Notes: generated by a model not told the origin, from the sequence alone. Positions 33,465 through 42,671 are shown, counted from the stretch's first letter. The stretch is DNA of 64,000 bases from Roseiarcus sp963794655 (GCA_963794655.1 CAWCEV010000006.1:434001-498000), one strand, 5' to 3'. Numbers and translations: made by a program.

Positions 33465-35096
33465 ATGCCCCCGCTGTCCCGTTTCAGGCAAAAAGCTGTG
33501 TCGCGCCTTGCGATCGCGGCGGTGGTTCTCGGCGCGCTTCCAGCGTCGAACGCGGTGCTTGCAGGGACGCCTAAGGACGTACTGATCGAAGTTGGAGAAC
33601 ATGGGCCGAACTCGCTCGATCCGATGACGCCCGCCGCCAATGAACTCTCGCAATTGGTCGCCTGGCAGATCTACGACCGCCTTGTGACGCACGGCAAGAA
33701 GACCCTGCCGGACGGCAAGGTCATGTATGACTACCAGAAGATCGAGCCGGAACTCGCCACCAGTTGGGACGTTTCCGACGACGGCAAGACGATGGTTTTC
33801 CATCTACGCAAGGACGCAACCTTCCATGACGGCTCGCCGGTGACGGCCGACGACGTCAAGTGGTCGTTCGACCGCGCAATTGCGGCCGGCGGGTTCCCCA
33901 CGATTCAGATGGCGGCGGGCTCCTACGTCGACCCCAACATGTTTTCGGTGGTCGACCCCTACACGTTCAAGATCACGCTGCCGGCGAAGAACAAGCTCGC
34001 GCTGCCGGATCTCGCTGTGCCGGTGCCCGACATCGTCAACAAGAAGCTGGCGCTCGCGCACGCGACGGAGAAAGATCCGTGGGCGCTTGATTGGACACGC
34101 GAGAACGACGCCGGCGGCGGGCCTTATCAGATCGCGACCTGGAAGCCCGGCGACCAGATTGTGTTCGAGCGTTTCGACGCCTGGAAGTCGGGCCCGACGC
34201 CGCAGATCAAGCGCGTCGTCTATCGCGAAATCGAATCGCCCGGCACGCGCCGCGCGCTGCTGGAGAGAGGCGACGTCGATGTCTCGGTCGGCCTGCCGCC
34301 GAAGGATTACTCGGAGCTCGCCGCCGCCAGCAAGGTCAACGTGATCGGCACGCTGATGCAGAACGAGATGTTCCACGTCGACATAAACGTGACGATGAAG
34401 CCGTTCGACGACAAGCGCGTGCGGCAGGCGATTGCCTACGCCCTGCCCTACGAGGCGATCATGAAGCAGGCGCTCTATAACCGCGCCGTGCCGATGTGGG
34501 GCGCTGACGCGTCGAAAGGCTATCCGCCGGTGTGGCCGACGGCCTCGCCGTACAGCACGGACCTCGACAAAGCCCGGGCGCTGTTGAAAGAGGCCGGCCT
34601 CGAAAAGGGATTTTCGACCGAGCTGTTCATCGACATGAGCCAGAGCACGACGCAGGAGCCGATGGCGCTTCTGATTCAGGAGCAGCTCAAGAAGCTCGAC
34701 ATCGACGTGAAGATCACAAAGATCCCAGGCTCCGAGTGGTTTGCCAAAATGGGCTCGAAGTCGATGCCGATGGACATCAACTATTTCTACGGCTGGCTGG
34801 ACTATCCTGAATATTTCTACTTCTGGACCTATGACGGCAAGAACAACACGGTCTTCAACACGCCGAATTACGTCAACCCGACACTCGATAAGATGATCGA
34901 CACAGCTCGCGATGATAGCATCGACAAGGCGACCTACGAGAAGACGATCTCGGAAATGAATGCGATCGCCATGGACGAGGTCCCTCGCATTCCCGTCGCG
35001 CATTTGTTTTCGGACATCGCCATGCAGAAGAACGTCAAGGGCTACATGTACTGGTTCCACACTCACCTCGACTACCGCTTCGTGAGCAAAGACTGA
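33465..35096 (+). CDS. Dipeptide/oligopeptide-type ABC substrate-binding protein (family 5)
   Basis: Protein of 543 residues with a signal peptide (MPPLSRFRQKAVSRLAIAAVV..., cleavage probably after VLA near residue 34). Mature domain shows the SBP_bac_5 pattern: GPNSLDPMTPAANELSQLVAWQIYDRL, PELATSWDVSDDGKTMVFHLRKDATFHDGSPVTADDVKWS, DDKRVRQAIAYAL, and LIQEQLKKLDIDVKI. It captures the substrate for the following Dpp-type importer. AGAGAAAG precedes ATG 33465. Family members bind peptides, nickel, amino-acid amides, opines or sugars; the cluster with an amidase and racemases suggests an amide or hydantoin-like compound. Confidence 0.92.
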   Translation: MPPLSRFRQKAVSRLAIAAVVLGALPASNAVLAGTPKDVLIEVGEHGPNSLDPMTPAANELSQLVAWQIYDRLVTHGKKTLPDGKVMYDYQKIEPELATSWDVSDDGKTMVFHLRKDATFHDGSPVTADDVKWSFDRAIAAGGFPTIQMAAGSYVDPNMFSVVDPYTFKITLPAKNKLALPDLAVPVPDIVNKKLALAHATEKDPWALDWTRENDAGGGPYQIATWKPGDQIVFERFDAWKSGPTPQIKRVVYREIESPGTRRALLERGDVDVSVGLPPKDYSELAAASKVNVIGTLMQNEMFHVDINVTMKPFDDKRVRQAIAYALPYEAIMKQALYNRAVPMWGADASKGYPPVWPTASPYSTDLDKARALLKEAGLEKGFSTELFIDMSQSTTQEPMALLIQEQLKKLDIDVKITKIPGSEWFAKMGSKSMPMDINYFYGWLDYPEYFYFWTYDGKNNTVFNTPNYVNPTLDKMIDTARDDSIDKATYEKTISEMNAIAMDEVPRIPVAHLFSDIAMQKNVKGYMYWFHTHLDYRFVSKD

Positions 35097-35113
35097 CGGC
35101 GGCCTAGCCGCCG
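35097..35113 (+). other. Intergenic hairpin after the binding-protein gene
   Basis: Perfect 7-bp stem CGGCGGC-CTA-GCCGCCG directly after the stop codon, without a T run. It probably protects the binding-protein message from 3' decay and so raises its level over the permease message. Confidence 0.6.
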
Positions 35114-35149
35114 CGAGAGCGGCGGGCGCCCTCCTCCACGAAGGCTCCA

Positions 35150-36172
35150 ATGAAGACGCCGGCCGCCATCGCCCGCCGCGTGCTGACCGCCCTGCCGAGT
35201 CTTGCTGGCGTCATCGTGGTGACGTTCTTGCTCGCCCGCGCGCTGCCCGGCGACCCGGCAGCGTATTACGCTGGATCCTCGGCGACGCCGGAAAGCATTG
35301 CGCAGATCCGCGCGCAACTCGGGTTGGACAAGCCGATGATCGTACAGTTTGCCGATTATGTCTGGCGGCTCGCGCACGGCGATCTCGGTCACTCGATCTC
35401 CTCGGGCCAAAGCGTGCTTGCCGACCTCGCGTCGCGGTTGCCGGCCTCGGCGGAGTTGACCTTCGCCGCGCTTGCCTTCGCGGTGTTCATCGGCCTGCCC
35501 CTCGGCGTGCTCGCAGCGCTACGTCAGGGAACGTGGGTCGATCATCTGTGCCGCGTCGTCGTCAGCGTCGGCGCCGCGTTCCCGACTTTCTTCGTCGCGC
35601 TGATCTTCGTCTTCATCTTTTACTACAAGCTGGGAATCGCCCCGGAGCCGCTCGGCCGCTTCAACGAAATTTACTACACGCTGCCGCCGATCCGCACGGG
35701 CTTTCTCGTCGTCGACAGTCTGCTGGCCGGCGATCTCGTCGCGCTGAGAGCTGCGCTCGGGCAGCTTGTCCTGCCCGCCGCCTCGCTCGGCCTGTTCGCG
35801 CTGGCTCCGGTCGCGCGGGTCGCGCGCGCCAGCATGCTGGAAGCGCTCGGCAGTGACTATGTGCGCACCGCCCGCGCGATGGGACTTTCGCGGCCGAAAG
35901 TCGCGCTCAGCTACGCGCTGCGCAATGCGGCGCTGCCGATCGTCAATGTGCTTGGCATGGTGTTCTCGTTCCTGCTCGGCGCGAATGTTCTGGTCGAACA
36001 AGTCTTCGCGTGGCCCGGCGTCGGCGCCTACGCCGTCAAGGCGGTCATCGCCTCGGACTACGCCGCCGTGCAGGGTTTCGTGCTGACGATGGCGATTCTT
36101 TACGTCCTGCTCAACCTTGCCGTCGACGTCATCGTCGCCTCGCTCGATCCACGGGCGCGACTCGGTGTCTGA
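35150..36172 (+). CDS. Dipeptide-type ABC transporter permease (DppB family)
   Basis: Membrane protein of 340 residues. It has an N-terminal membrane segment (LPSLAGVIVVTFLLARALPGDPA), the DppB stretch LGLDKPMIVQFADYVWRLAHGDLGHSI, and the permease EAA-type loop LEALGSDYVRTARAMGLSRPKVALSYALRNAALP near the C-terminus. It forms the membrane channel with the next gene product. It overlaps that gene by 8 bp. Confidence 0.93.
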   Translation: MKTPAAIARRVLTALPSLAGVIVVTFLLARALPGDPAAYYAGSSATPESIAQIRAQLGLDKPMIVQFADYVWRLAHGDLGHSISSGQSVLADLASRLPASAELTFAALAFAVFIGLPLGVLAALRQGTWVDHLCRVVVSVGAAFPTFFVALIFVFIFYYKLGIAPEPLGRFNEIYYTLPPIRTGFLVVDSLLAGDLVALRAALGQLVLPAASLGLFALAPVARVARASMLEALGSDYVRTARAMGLSRPKVALSYALRNAALPIVNVLGMVFSFLLGANVLVEQVFAWPGVGAYAVKAVIASDYAAVQGFVLTMAILYVLLNLAVDVIVASLDPRARLGV

Positions 36173-37016
36173 CGCGACTTTCCTCGCCGACGCGCGCTAT
36201 CTGGCGACCCACAATCGCCTGACGCTTATCGCGGTCCTCCTCCTGGTCGCGTTCCTCGTGCTTGCGGCGATCGGACCATGGATCGCGCCCTACGATCCGC
36301 TTGTGACCAATTCCGCCCTGACCCTCGCGCCGCCTTCGCTGAGCCACCCTTTCGGCGCCGACGCGCTCGGGCGCGACATATTGAGCCGCGTGATCGTCGC
36401 GACGCGGCTCGACATATCGATGGCGATCGGCGCGGTGGCGATCTCGTTCGCGATTGGGACATGGCTCGGCGCGCTCGCCGGATATTTCGGCGGCTGGACC
36501 GACGCCGCCATCGGCCGGCTGATGGACACGATCATGGCCTTTCCGCTGTTCGTGCTGGCGATGGGCATTGTCGCCGCGCTCGGCAACAGCGTCGCCAATA
36601 TCATTCTGGCGACCGCGATCATCAACCTGCCGTTTTACGCCCGCTTCGCGCGGGCGGAAATCAGCGTGCGGCGCGAAATCGCCTATGTCGAGGCAGCGAA
36701 GATGAGCGGCCATTCGGGCCTGGCCATCCTCGCCCGGCATCTCATTCCGAACATCCTGCCGGTGATGACCGTGCAGGCCTCGCTCAACCTCGGCTGGGCG
36801 ATCCTCAACGCGGCCGGTCTTTCGTTCATCGGCCTTGGGGTGCGCCCGCCGACGCCGGAGTGGGGCATCATGGTCTCCGAGGGCGCGTCCTATATTTTTT
36901 CCGGCGAGTGGTGGACGTTCACGTTTCCCGGCTTCGCGCTGGTGCTGGCGGTGTTCTGCTTTAATCTTGTCGGCGATGGCTTGCGGGACATCATCGACCC
37001 GAGAACGCGCACGTGA
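36165..37016 (+). CDS. Dipeptide-type ABC transporter permease (DppC family)
   Basis: Membrane protein of 283 residues: an N-terminal segment LIAVLLLVAFLVLAAIG, then PPSLSHPFGADALGRDILSRVI, SMAIGAVAISFAIGTWLGALAGYFGG, and the EAA-type loop EISVRREIAYVEAAKMSGHSG. It begins at a GTG (36165) inside the end of DppB and overlaps the next ATPase gene by GTGA, so the importer genes are translationally linked. Confidence 0.93.
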   Translation: MSDATFLADARYLATHNRLTLIAVLLLVAFLVLAAIGPWIAPYDPLVTNSALTLAPPSLSHPFGADALGRDILSRVIVATRLDISMAIGAVAISFAIGTWLGALAGYFGGWTDAAIGRLMDTIMAFPLFVLAMGIVAALGNSVANIILATAIINLPFYARFARAEISVRREIAYVEAAKMSGHSGLAILARHLIPNILPVMTVQASLNLGWAILNAAGLSFIGLGVRPPTPEWGIMVSEGASYIFSGEWWTFTFPGFALVLAVFCFNLVGDGLRDIIDPRTRT

Positions 37017-37975
37017 CGCCGCTGCTGTTAAGCGTCGACGGGCTTGCGGTCGAGTTCGAGACCCGTTCCGGCCTCGTGCGCGCGCTCGACGACGTGACCT
37101 TCGCGATCCGGAAAGGCGAGATCCTCGGAATCGTCGGCGAAAGCGGCTCAGGCAAATCGGTGCTTTCCTACGCGCTGATGGGCCTGCTCGATCACGCCGG
37201 TCGAGCGCCGCGCGGTCGGATCCGGTTCGAGGGCCGGGAGCTTGATCGGGGGGGGCACGAGGTCGCGAAATTGCGCGGACGCGAATTGTCGATGATCTTC
37301 CAGAGCCCGCGTACCGCCCTGAACCCGATTCGCAAGGTTGGCAAACAGATCGGGGATGTGCTGCGCCGCCACGGACCGACCCCAGGCGCGGAGGCACGGC
37401 GAGCGGCGATCTCCGCGCTTGGTCGGGTCCGCATCCCCGATCCCGAGCGACGCTATGAGGCGTATCCGTTCGAACTCTCGGGCGGCATGTGCCAGCGCGT
37501 CATGATCGCGATGGCGCTTGCCTGCGATCCGGCTCTGCTGATCGCCGACGAGCCGACCACCGGCCTCGACGTGACGACGCAGGCGGTCGTGATGGATCTC
37601 ATCCGCGATATCGCGCGCGAGCGCCACATGGCGACCATTCTGATCACGCACGACCTCGCGCTCGCCGGCGAATATTGCGACCGCATCCTCGTCATGCACG
37701 CCGGTCACATCGTCGAGGCGGCGCCGGCGGAGGCCTTTCCCGCCAACCTCCGGCACCCCTACGCTCGCCGCTTGTTCGCCTCCACGCCGGGGGCGGCGCA
37801 GCGATTGGACGATCTCGTCGCGATCCCGGGCGCTTTACCCGATCTGCGCAAGGAGCTTCCGCCGTGCCGCTATCGGTCGCGCTGCGAGCGGGCGATCGAG
37901 GCTTGCGACGCCGGCCCCATTCCGCTCGAAGCGATCGCGGCCGATCACACGCTACGGTGCCGGAATCCCGAATGA
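37013..37975 (+). CDS. Dipeptide-type ABC transporter ATPase (DppD family)
   Basis: ATPase of 320 residues: Walker A GESGSGKSV (about residues 42-50), Q-loop MIFQSPRTALNPI, signature ELSGGMCQRVMIAMAL with Cys-Gln in place of the usual QRQ, Walker B LLIADEPTTGLD and H-loop ILITHDLALA. The C-terminal oligopeptide/dipeptide-transporter domain has the PCRYRSRCERAIEAC cysteine pattern. GTG start overlapping DppC. Confidence 0.93.
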   Translation: MTPLLLSVDGLAVEFETRSGLVRALDDVTFAIRKGEILGIVGESGSGKSVLSYALMGLLDHAGRAPRGRIRFEGRELDRGGHEVAKLRGRELSMIFQSPRTALNPIRKVGKQIGDVLRRHGPTPGAEARRAAISALGRVRIPDPERRYEAYPFELSGGMCQRVMIAMALACDPALLIADEPTTGLDVTTQAVVMDLIRDIARERHMATILITHDLALAGEYCDRILVMHAGHIVEAAPAEAFPANLRHPYARRLFASTPGAAQRLDDLVAIPGALPDLRKELPPCRYRSRCERAIEACDAGPIPLEAIAADHTLRCRNPE

Positions 37976-38898
37976 CAGCGCTTCTCGAAACGCACGGGCT
38001 GAAGAAGCTCTATCCGGTGCAACGCGGCTTTCGCCGCGCCGCGCTCCACGCGGTCGACGGGGTCGACCTGCGCATCGACAGAGGCGAATGCGTTGGACTT
38101 GTCGGCAAATCCGGGTGCGGCAAGTCAACTTTGGCGCGGCTCGTCGCCGGTTTGGCCGCGCCGAGTGACGGCGACATTCAGTTCGCCGAGGGCGCGCGCG
38201 TACAAGTCGTCTTTCAAGATCCACACGAATCCCTCAACCCGAGCTTTACGGCGTTCGCCTGCGTCGCCGATCCAGTCCAGCGGCTGTGGGGGCTGCGCGG
38301 CGCGACGCTCGAACAACGCGTGCTCGCCACCTTCGACGACGTCGGCTTGCCGCGCGAATTGGCGCGGCGCTACCCGCATCAACTTTCGGGCGGGCAAAAG
38401 GCGCGTGTCGGCATCGCGCGCGCGCTTTCGGTCGATCCCGAGCTTATCATACTCGATGAGCCAACCTCCGCGCTCGATGTCTCGGTTCAGGCTACGATTC
38501 TCAAGCTTCTTGGCGAGCTGCGCGCCAGGCGCGGAGTGAGCTATCTGTTCGTCACCCACGATCTCGAAGTGGTGCGCCTGGTCTGCGACCGCATCGTCGT
38601 GATGTATCTCGGACGTATCGTCGAGAGCGCGCCGAGTGAGGCGCTGCTGAACCGGCCGGCGCATCCGTATACGCGAGCGCTGCTCGCCGCGAGCCCCGAT
38701 CCTGCGCGGCGCGGCGTCAAGGTCAAGCGGCTCGAAGGCGCACCGCAAAGCCCGGTCGATCCCGATCCGCACGTCTGCCGCTTCGCCGGTCGCTGTCCGT
38801 TGGAAATCGATATCTGCCGCCGCGCCTCGCCGCCGCTGCTGCCCTTTGCCGAGGGCCATCTCGCTGCCTGCCACCGGGTCGGCGAGACCGGAGCTTGA
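37972..38898 (+). CDS. Dipeptide-type ABC transporter ATPase (DppF family)
   Basis: Second ATPase, 308 residues: Walker A GKSGCGKST, Q-loop VVFQDPHESLNPSF, signature QLSGGQKARVGIARAL (KAR where QRQ/QQR is usual), Walker B LIILDEPTSALD and H-loop LFVTHDLEVV. The C-terminal HVCRFAGRCPLEIDICR is the oligopeptide-family tail. The ATG at 37972 overlaps the DppD stop. The frame upstream to 37489 is a shadow. Confidence 0.93.
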   Translation: MTALLETHGLKKLYPVQRGFRRAALHAVDGVDLRIDRGECVGLVGKSGCGKSTLARLVAGLAAPSDGDIQFAEGARVQVVFQDPHESLNPSFTAFACVADPVQRLWGLRGATLEQRVLATFDDVGLPRELARRYPHQLSGGQKARVGIARALSVDPELIILDEPTSALDVSVQATILKLLGELRARRGVSYLFVTHDLEVVRLVCDRIVVMYLGRIVESAPSEALLNRPAHPYTRALLAASPDPARRGVKVKRLEGAPQSPVDPDPHVCRFAGRCPLEIDICRRASPPLLPFAEGHLAACHRVGETGA

Positions 38899-38901
38899 AC
38901 G

Positions 38902-39654
38902 ATGATCCGCATCCTGCTGCTGAATCCCAACACCTCGGTGGGGCTGACCGAGATCATGGCCGAGGTCGCCCGCGCGGCGGCAAGCCCCGGCGTCTTGATC
39001 GACGCGATCACGGCGCCCCGCGGCGCGCCCTATATCGCGACCAGAGCCGAGGCGCAGATCGGCGGCGCCATCGCGCTTGAGATGCTGGCCGAGCGGGCGG
39101 GGAGCTTCGACGCCGCCATTCTGGCCGCGTTCGGCGATCCCGGCCTCGGCGGCGCCCGCGAGATCATGCGCCAGCCGGTGATCGGCCTTGCCGAGGCCTC
39201 CATGCTGACCGCCTGCATGCTGGGTGGCCGGTTCTCGATCGTTTCGTTCAGCCCGACGCTTGGCCCCTGGTTCGCGGAATGTGTCGAGAGCCATCGCTTA
39301 AGCCAACGGCTTGCCAGCATCCGGTTGCTGGACAGCCCCTTCTCCGAGATCGGCGCCGTACGCGACGAGAAGGAGACGCTGCTGGTGGCGCTCGCCCGAA
39401 AGGCAGTCGACGAGGACGGGGCTGACGTGATCGTGCTTGCTGGCGCGCCGCTTGCCGGGCTTGCGGCGCGCATTCGCGACCGCGTCGAGGTTCCGGTCAT
39501 CGAGGGGGTCGCGGCGGCGGTTCGGCAGGCGGAGCTGTTGGTGGGGCTCGATCTCCGGAAGGCGGCTAAGGGCGGATATCGCCTGCCCACGCCGAAGCCG
39601 ACCATCGGGTTGCCCCTGGCGCTGACGCGCTTGTTCTCCGGGGAAGCGTCATGA
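38902..39654 (+). CDS. Aspartate/glutamate/hydantoin racemase family protein
   Basis: Protein of 250 residues starting IRILLLNPNTSVGLTEIM, typical of hydantoin/allantoin racemases. Catalytic-type cysteines are less clear: the first is in this family usually within an AC-x-DP-like stretch, but here the sequence reads ILAAFGDPGLGGAREI (no Cys), while the later region has ADVIVLAGAPLAGLA where GC is usual. Both catalytic Cys positions therefore appear to be replaced, so racemase activity is doubtful. It follows the importer by 3 bp and overlaps the amidase gene by ATGA. Confidence 0.8.
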   Translation: MIRILLLNPNTSVGLTEIMAEVARAAASPGVLIDAITAPRGAPYIATRAEAQIGGAIALEMLAERAGSFDAAILAAFGDPGLGGAREIMRQPVIGLAEASMLTACMLGGRFSIVSFSPTLGPWFAECVESHRLSQRLASIRLLDSPFSEIGAVRDEKETLLVALARKAVDEDGADVIVLAGAPLAGLAARIRDRVEVPVIEGVAAAVRQAELLVGLDLRKAAKGGYRLPTPKPTIGLPLALTRLFSGEAS

Positions 39655-41084
39655 ATGTCGCTGAATACGCGCAACTCTCGGGCGGGGAGATCGCGCGCCG
39701 CGTCCGCGCGCGCGAATGCTCGGCGCGCGAGGTGACGGCGGCGGCGTTCGAGGCGGTTGACTCCGCCGAGCCGCGCCTGCACGCTTTCGCCACTGTTGCG
39801 CGCGCGTCGGCGCTCGCCGAGGCGGAGGCGATCGACGCGCGTCTTGGGCGCGGCGAAGAGGTCGGAACGCTCGCGGGAGCGCCTGTCGCGATCAAGGATT
39901 TGGTGCTGACCAAAGGCCTTCGCACGACCTTCGGTTCACGACTCTACGCCGATTATGTCCCGGAGCATGACGACATCCTCGTCGAACGATTGCGCAAGTC
40001 CGGCGCAGTCGTCATCGGCAAGAGCAACGCGACCGAATTCGGCTTTGGCGCCCACGGAAACAACCCGCTGTTTCCGACCACCCGCAACCCCTGGGATCTG
40101 TCGCTGGGACCGGGCGGATCCAGCGCCGGCTCGGCCGCGGCAGTGGCGGCCGGCGTCTGCGCGTTGTCGATCGGCAGCGATGGCGGCGGCTCGATCCGAA
40201 TTCCCGCCGCGATCTGCGGCCTCGTCGGCGTCAAGGCTTCGATGGGTCGCGTGCCACTGTGGCCCGGCTGCAGGGATGAGACGTTGCCGGGCGTGTCCGG
40301 CTGGGAATCGATCGAGCACGTCGGCCCGATCACCCGCACCGTCGCGGACGCGGCGTTGATGCTGAGCGTCATTGCCGGACCAGACCCGCGCGACCGGTGG
40401 TCGCTGCCGGCCGGCGACGTCGACTGGCGGGCCGCCCCGCAGGCGGAGCTGCTGCCGGGCCTCAAGGCGCTCTATTGGCCGCGCTGGGGCGATCAGCCGA
40501 TCGAACCCGCGGTCAGCGCAACGGTCAGTGCGGCGGTGCGGACTTTCGCGGAGGCCTATGGCGTCGTGGTCGAGACCGCCCTTCCGCCCGACATTCCCAT
40601 TGGAGCGGCCTTTCCGACGATCATCGCGCTCGAGACGGACTTGACCGGGCTTCGCCGGCTGGTCGCCCAGAAGAACGAGCCGGTGAGCCCAGCGGTGCTC
40701 GCGTTCCTCGGAAAGCGCCTGCCGCTGGAGGCGGCGACCGACGCTGTCACACTCCGCAAGGCCTGGGCGAACGCCATCGCCCGGCTGATGACGCGCTACG
40801 ACTTGATCCTGACGCCGACGCTGCCGGTGACCGCCTTTCCCGCCGAGCGCGAGGGGCCTGCGACGATCGCCGGCGCCAGCGTGGGGCCAGACGAATGGTG
40901 CCCGTTCACCTTTCCGTTCAATCTCACTGGCCAGCCGGCGGTGAGCGTTTTCGCAGGACTGGTCGATGGTCTGCCGGTCGGTTTGCAGATTGTTGGACCG
41001 CATCTTGGCGACGCCCTGGCGCTCACCGCGGCCGCTAAGTTCGAAGCGCTGTTTCCTGCGCCTCGGCCTGCATTCTCTCTCTGA
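39651..41084 (+). CDS. Amidase (amidase-signature family)
   Basis: Protein of 477 residues with the amidase signature Ser-cisSer-Lys machinery: catalytic Lys in APVAIKDLVLTKGL, the Gly/Ser-rich GPGGSSAGSAAAVAAGVCALSIGSDGGGSIRIPAAICGLVG (cis-Ser and nucleophile Ser), and FPFNLTGQPAVSVFAG at the C-terminus. It hydrolyses a carboxamide to acid and ammonia in the cytoplasm. It is flanked by two Asp/Glu-racemase-superfamily genes, and an imported amide (for example a maleamate- or carbamoyl-like compound) is the simplest reading; this is inference. Confidence 0.92.
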   Translation: MNVAEYAQLSGGEIARRVRARECSAREVTAAAFEAVDSAEPRLHAFATVARASALAEAEAIDARLGRGEEVGTLAGAPVAIKDLVLTKGLRTTFGSRLYADYVPEHDDILVERLRKSGAVVIGKSNATEFGFGAHGNNPLFPTTRNPWDLSLGPGGSSAGSAAAVAAGVCALSIGSDGGGSIRIPAAICGLVGVKASMGRVPLWPGCRDETLPGVSGWESIEHVGPITRTVADAALMLSVIAGPDPRDRWSLPAGDVDWRAAPQAELLPGLKALYWPRWGDQPIEPAVSATVSAAVRTFAEAYGVVVETALPPDIPIGAAFPTIIALETDLTGLRRLVAQKNEPVSPAVLAFLGKRLPLEAATDAVTLRKAWANAIARLMTRYDLILTPTLPVTAFPAEREGPATIAGASVGPDEWCPFTFPFNLTGQPAVSVFAGLVDGLPVGLQIVGPHLGDALALTAAAKFEALFPAPRPAFSL

Positions 41085-41098
41085 CCGAAGCCGAGACC

Positions 41099-41821
41099 AT
41101 GCTGATCCGTCTGGGAATGCTGACGCCGTCCTCGAATACGGTGCTGGAGCCGATGACGGCCCGCCTCCTGGCGGGCCTGCCTGAGGTCAGCGCTCACTTT
41201 TCCCGCTTCCGGGTGACCGAAATCGGCCTCGACTCCGCCGCGCTGGACCAGTTCGACGAACAGCCTATGCTGGCAGCCGCAAAATTGCTGGCCGACGCGA
41301 GGGTCGACGTGATCGCCTGGAACGGCACCAGCGCCGGCTGGCTGGGGCTCGACGCCGACCGCCGGCTATGCGCCCGCCTCCGTGAGGTGACCGGCGTCAA
41401 GGCGACCACTTCGGTTTTGGCTATGTTCGATCTTCTTCGACGCCGCGGCGAGACGCGCGTCGGTCTGGTGACGCCCTACACCGACGACGTGCAGGCCGCC
41501 ATCATTGCGGGATTCGCGCGTGAGGGCCTCGATGTCGTAGCCCAGCGCTGCTGCGGCCTGCGCGACAATTTCAGCTTCGCGGAAGTCGGCCGGGCCGACC
41601 TAGAAGAGATGGTCGGCGCCGTCGCGACGGCTCGCCCGCGGGCCATCGTGGTGCTGTGCACCAACCTTGCCGCCTCGCCGCTCGTAGAGGCGCTGGAGGC
41701 GCGCTGGGACATTCCCATCCACGACAGCATCGCGACCGCCGTGATTGGCGCGCTCGACGCGGCCGGCGTCGATCCAGGACGGGTCAAAGGCTTCGGGCGC
41801 ATCTTCGCGACACGCCCGTGA
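41099..41821 (+). CDS. Maleate isomerase/arylmalonate decarboxylase-like protein
   Basis: Protein of 240 residues with the maleate cis-trans isomerase pattern: RLGMLTPSSNTVLEPMTARLL at the N-terminus, DVIAWNGTSAGWLG in the first catalytic region (the usual Cys appears as Asn-Gly-Thr, while some relatives have CTS), RVGLVTPYTDDVQ, and RAIVVLCTNLAAS with Cys in the second. One Cys of the expected pair thus seems present (LCTN). Reaction could be isomerisation of maleate to fumarate after amidase action. Last gene of the island operon; nothing recognisable follows until the IS6 remnant at 41912. Confidence 0.78.
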   Translation: MLIRLGMLTPSSNTVLEPMTARLLAGLPEVSAHFSRFRVTEIGLDSAALDQFDEQPMLAAAKLLADARVDVIAWNGTSAGWLGLDADRRLCARLREVTGVKATTSVLAMFDLLRRRGETRVGLVTPYTDDVQAAIIAGFAREGLDVVAQRCCGLRDNFSFAEVGRADLEEMVGAVATARPRAIVVLCTNLAASPLVEALEARWDIPIHDSIATAVIGALDAAGVDPGRVKGFGRIFATRP

Positions 41822-41911
41822 GCGCCGTTCTCGATTCGTGCAATGGAAGACGCCAGGCGCCGCACTGTCACGGCGTCTGCGGTTGCAGCGTTCCCGGTGG
41901 CCAGATAGCCC

Positions 41912-42593
41912 AAGCAGATGACCAAATCAGCTATCGCGGGAATCGATTCCCGCCCGAGATCATTCAGCGGGCGATCTGGCTCTATCTCCGGTTCAGCCTC
42001 AGTTCTGTACGACGTCGAGGATTTGTTGGCGAAACGCGGATTGGAGGTGTCCTACGAGACAGTTCGTCTCACACGACGCGGCATCTCGCCGAGGTCTATC
42101 TGAAAGTCGACGGCCAAATGGTCTACCTGTGGCGAGCCGTTGACGCCGAGGTGAGGCTCTCGATGTGCTCGTCGAGTCCAAGTGAAACAGGCACGCCGCG
42201 CCGAAACTGATGCGCAAGCTCCTGAAGAAGTATGCCCTCGTTCCCGAGCGGTTGGTCACCGACGACTTGGGATCATACAGCGCCGCGGCCCCAGACCTTG
42301 GGATCGAACGCCGGCATGAGCGCGGGCCATGGAAGAACAATCGAGCAGAGAATTCTCGTCAGCCAACGCGACGCCGCGAGCGCGAGATGCAGCGCCTCAA
42401 ATCACCCACGCTTCCTGTCCATCCACGCCGCCGTCCAAAACACCGTCAACGTCCAGCGCCATCTCACATCCCTCCACACGCACCGCCTCTTCCGAGAACA
42501 AGCTTTCCGGACGTGGCGAACTGCGACAGCCGCTTGAAATCGAACTGCGTCGTCCTGACTTCCGCGGCCAATTCGAGTTCACGTAACAGAGCC
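41912..42593 (+). pseudogene. Degraded IS6-family transposase with its right terminal sequence
   Basis: Pieces of an IS6-family transposase follow each other in changing frames: DDQISYRGNRFPPEIIQRAI, YDVEDLLAKRGLEVSYETVR, VDGQMVYLWRAVDAE, LMRKLLKKYALVPERLVTDD, WKNNRAENSRQPTRRREREM and FLSIHAAVQNTVNVQRHLTS ending FRTWRTATAA-stop at 42537. At least four frame changes inactivate it. The right end at 42593 reads GGCTCTGTTACGTGAACTC on the minus strand, the same as at 31784. The left end could not be found. Copy in the same orientation as the remnant at 31607, so the two bracket the island. Confidence 0.82.
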
Positions 42594-42594
42594 C

Positions 42595-42671
42595 TTTCAA
42601 TATCCAGTGCCACACTTCGAGTCCTCAGAGACGAAGCGCTCCAGCTGTGGCGGGCTGCGACCGCCGCCTGA
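42595..42671 (+). pseudogene. Tail of a second, different IS6-family transposase
   Basis: Directly after the end at 42593 the frame reads ATLRVLRDEALQLWRAATAA-stop (stop at 42669-42671), again an IS6-family C-terminus but different in sequence from the neighbouring copy. The 42593 element therefore seems to have inserted into the 3' part of an older IS6-type transposase gene. Nothing recognisable is seen in 42672-42877. Confidence 0.6.
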
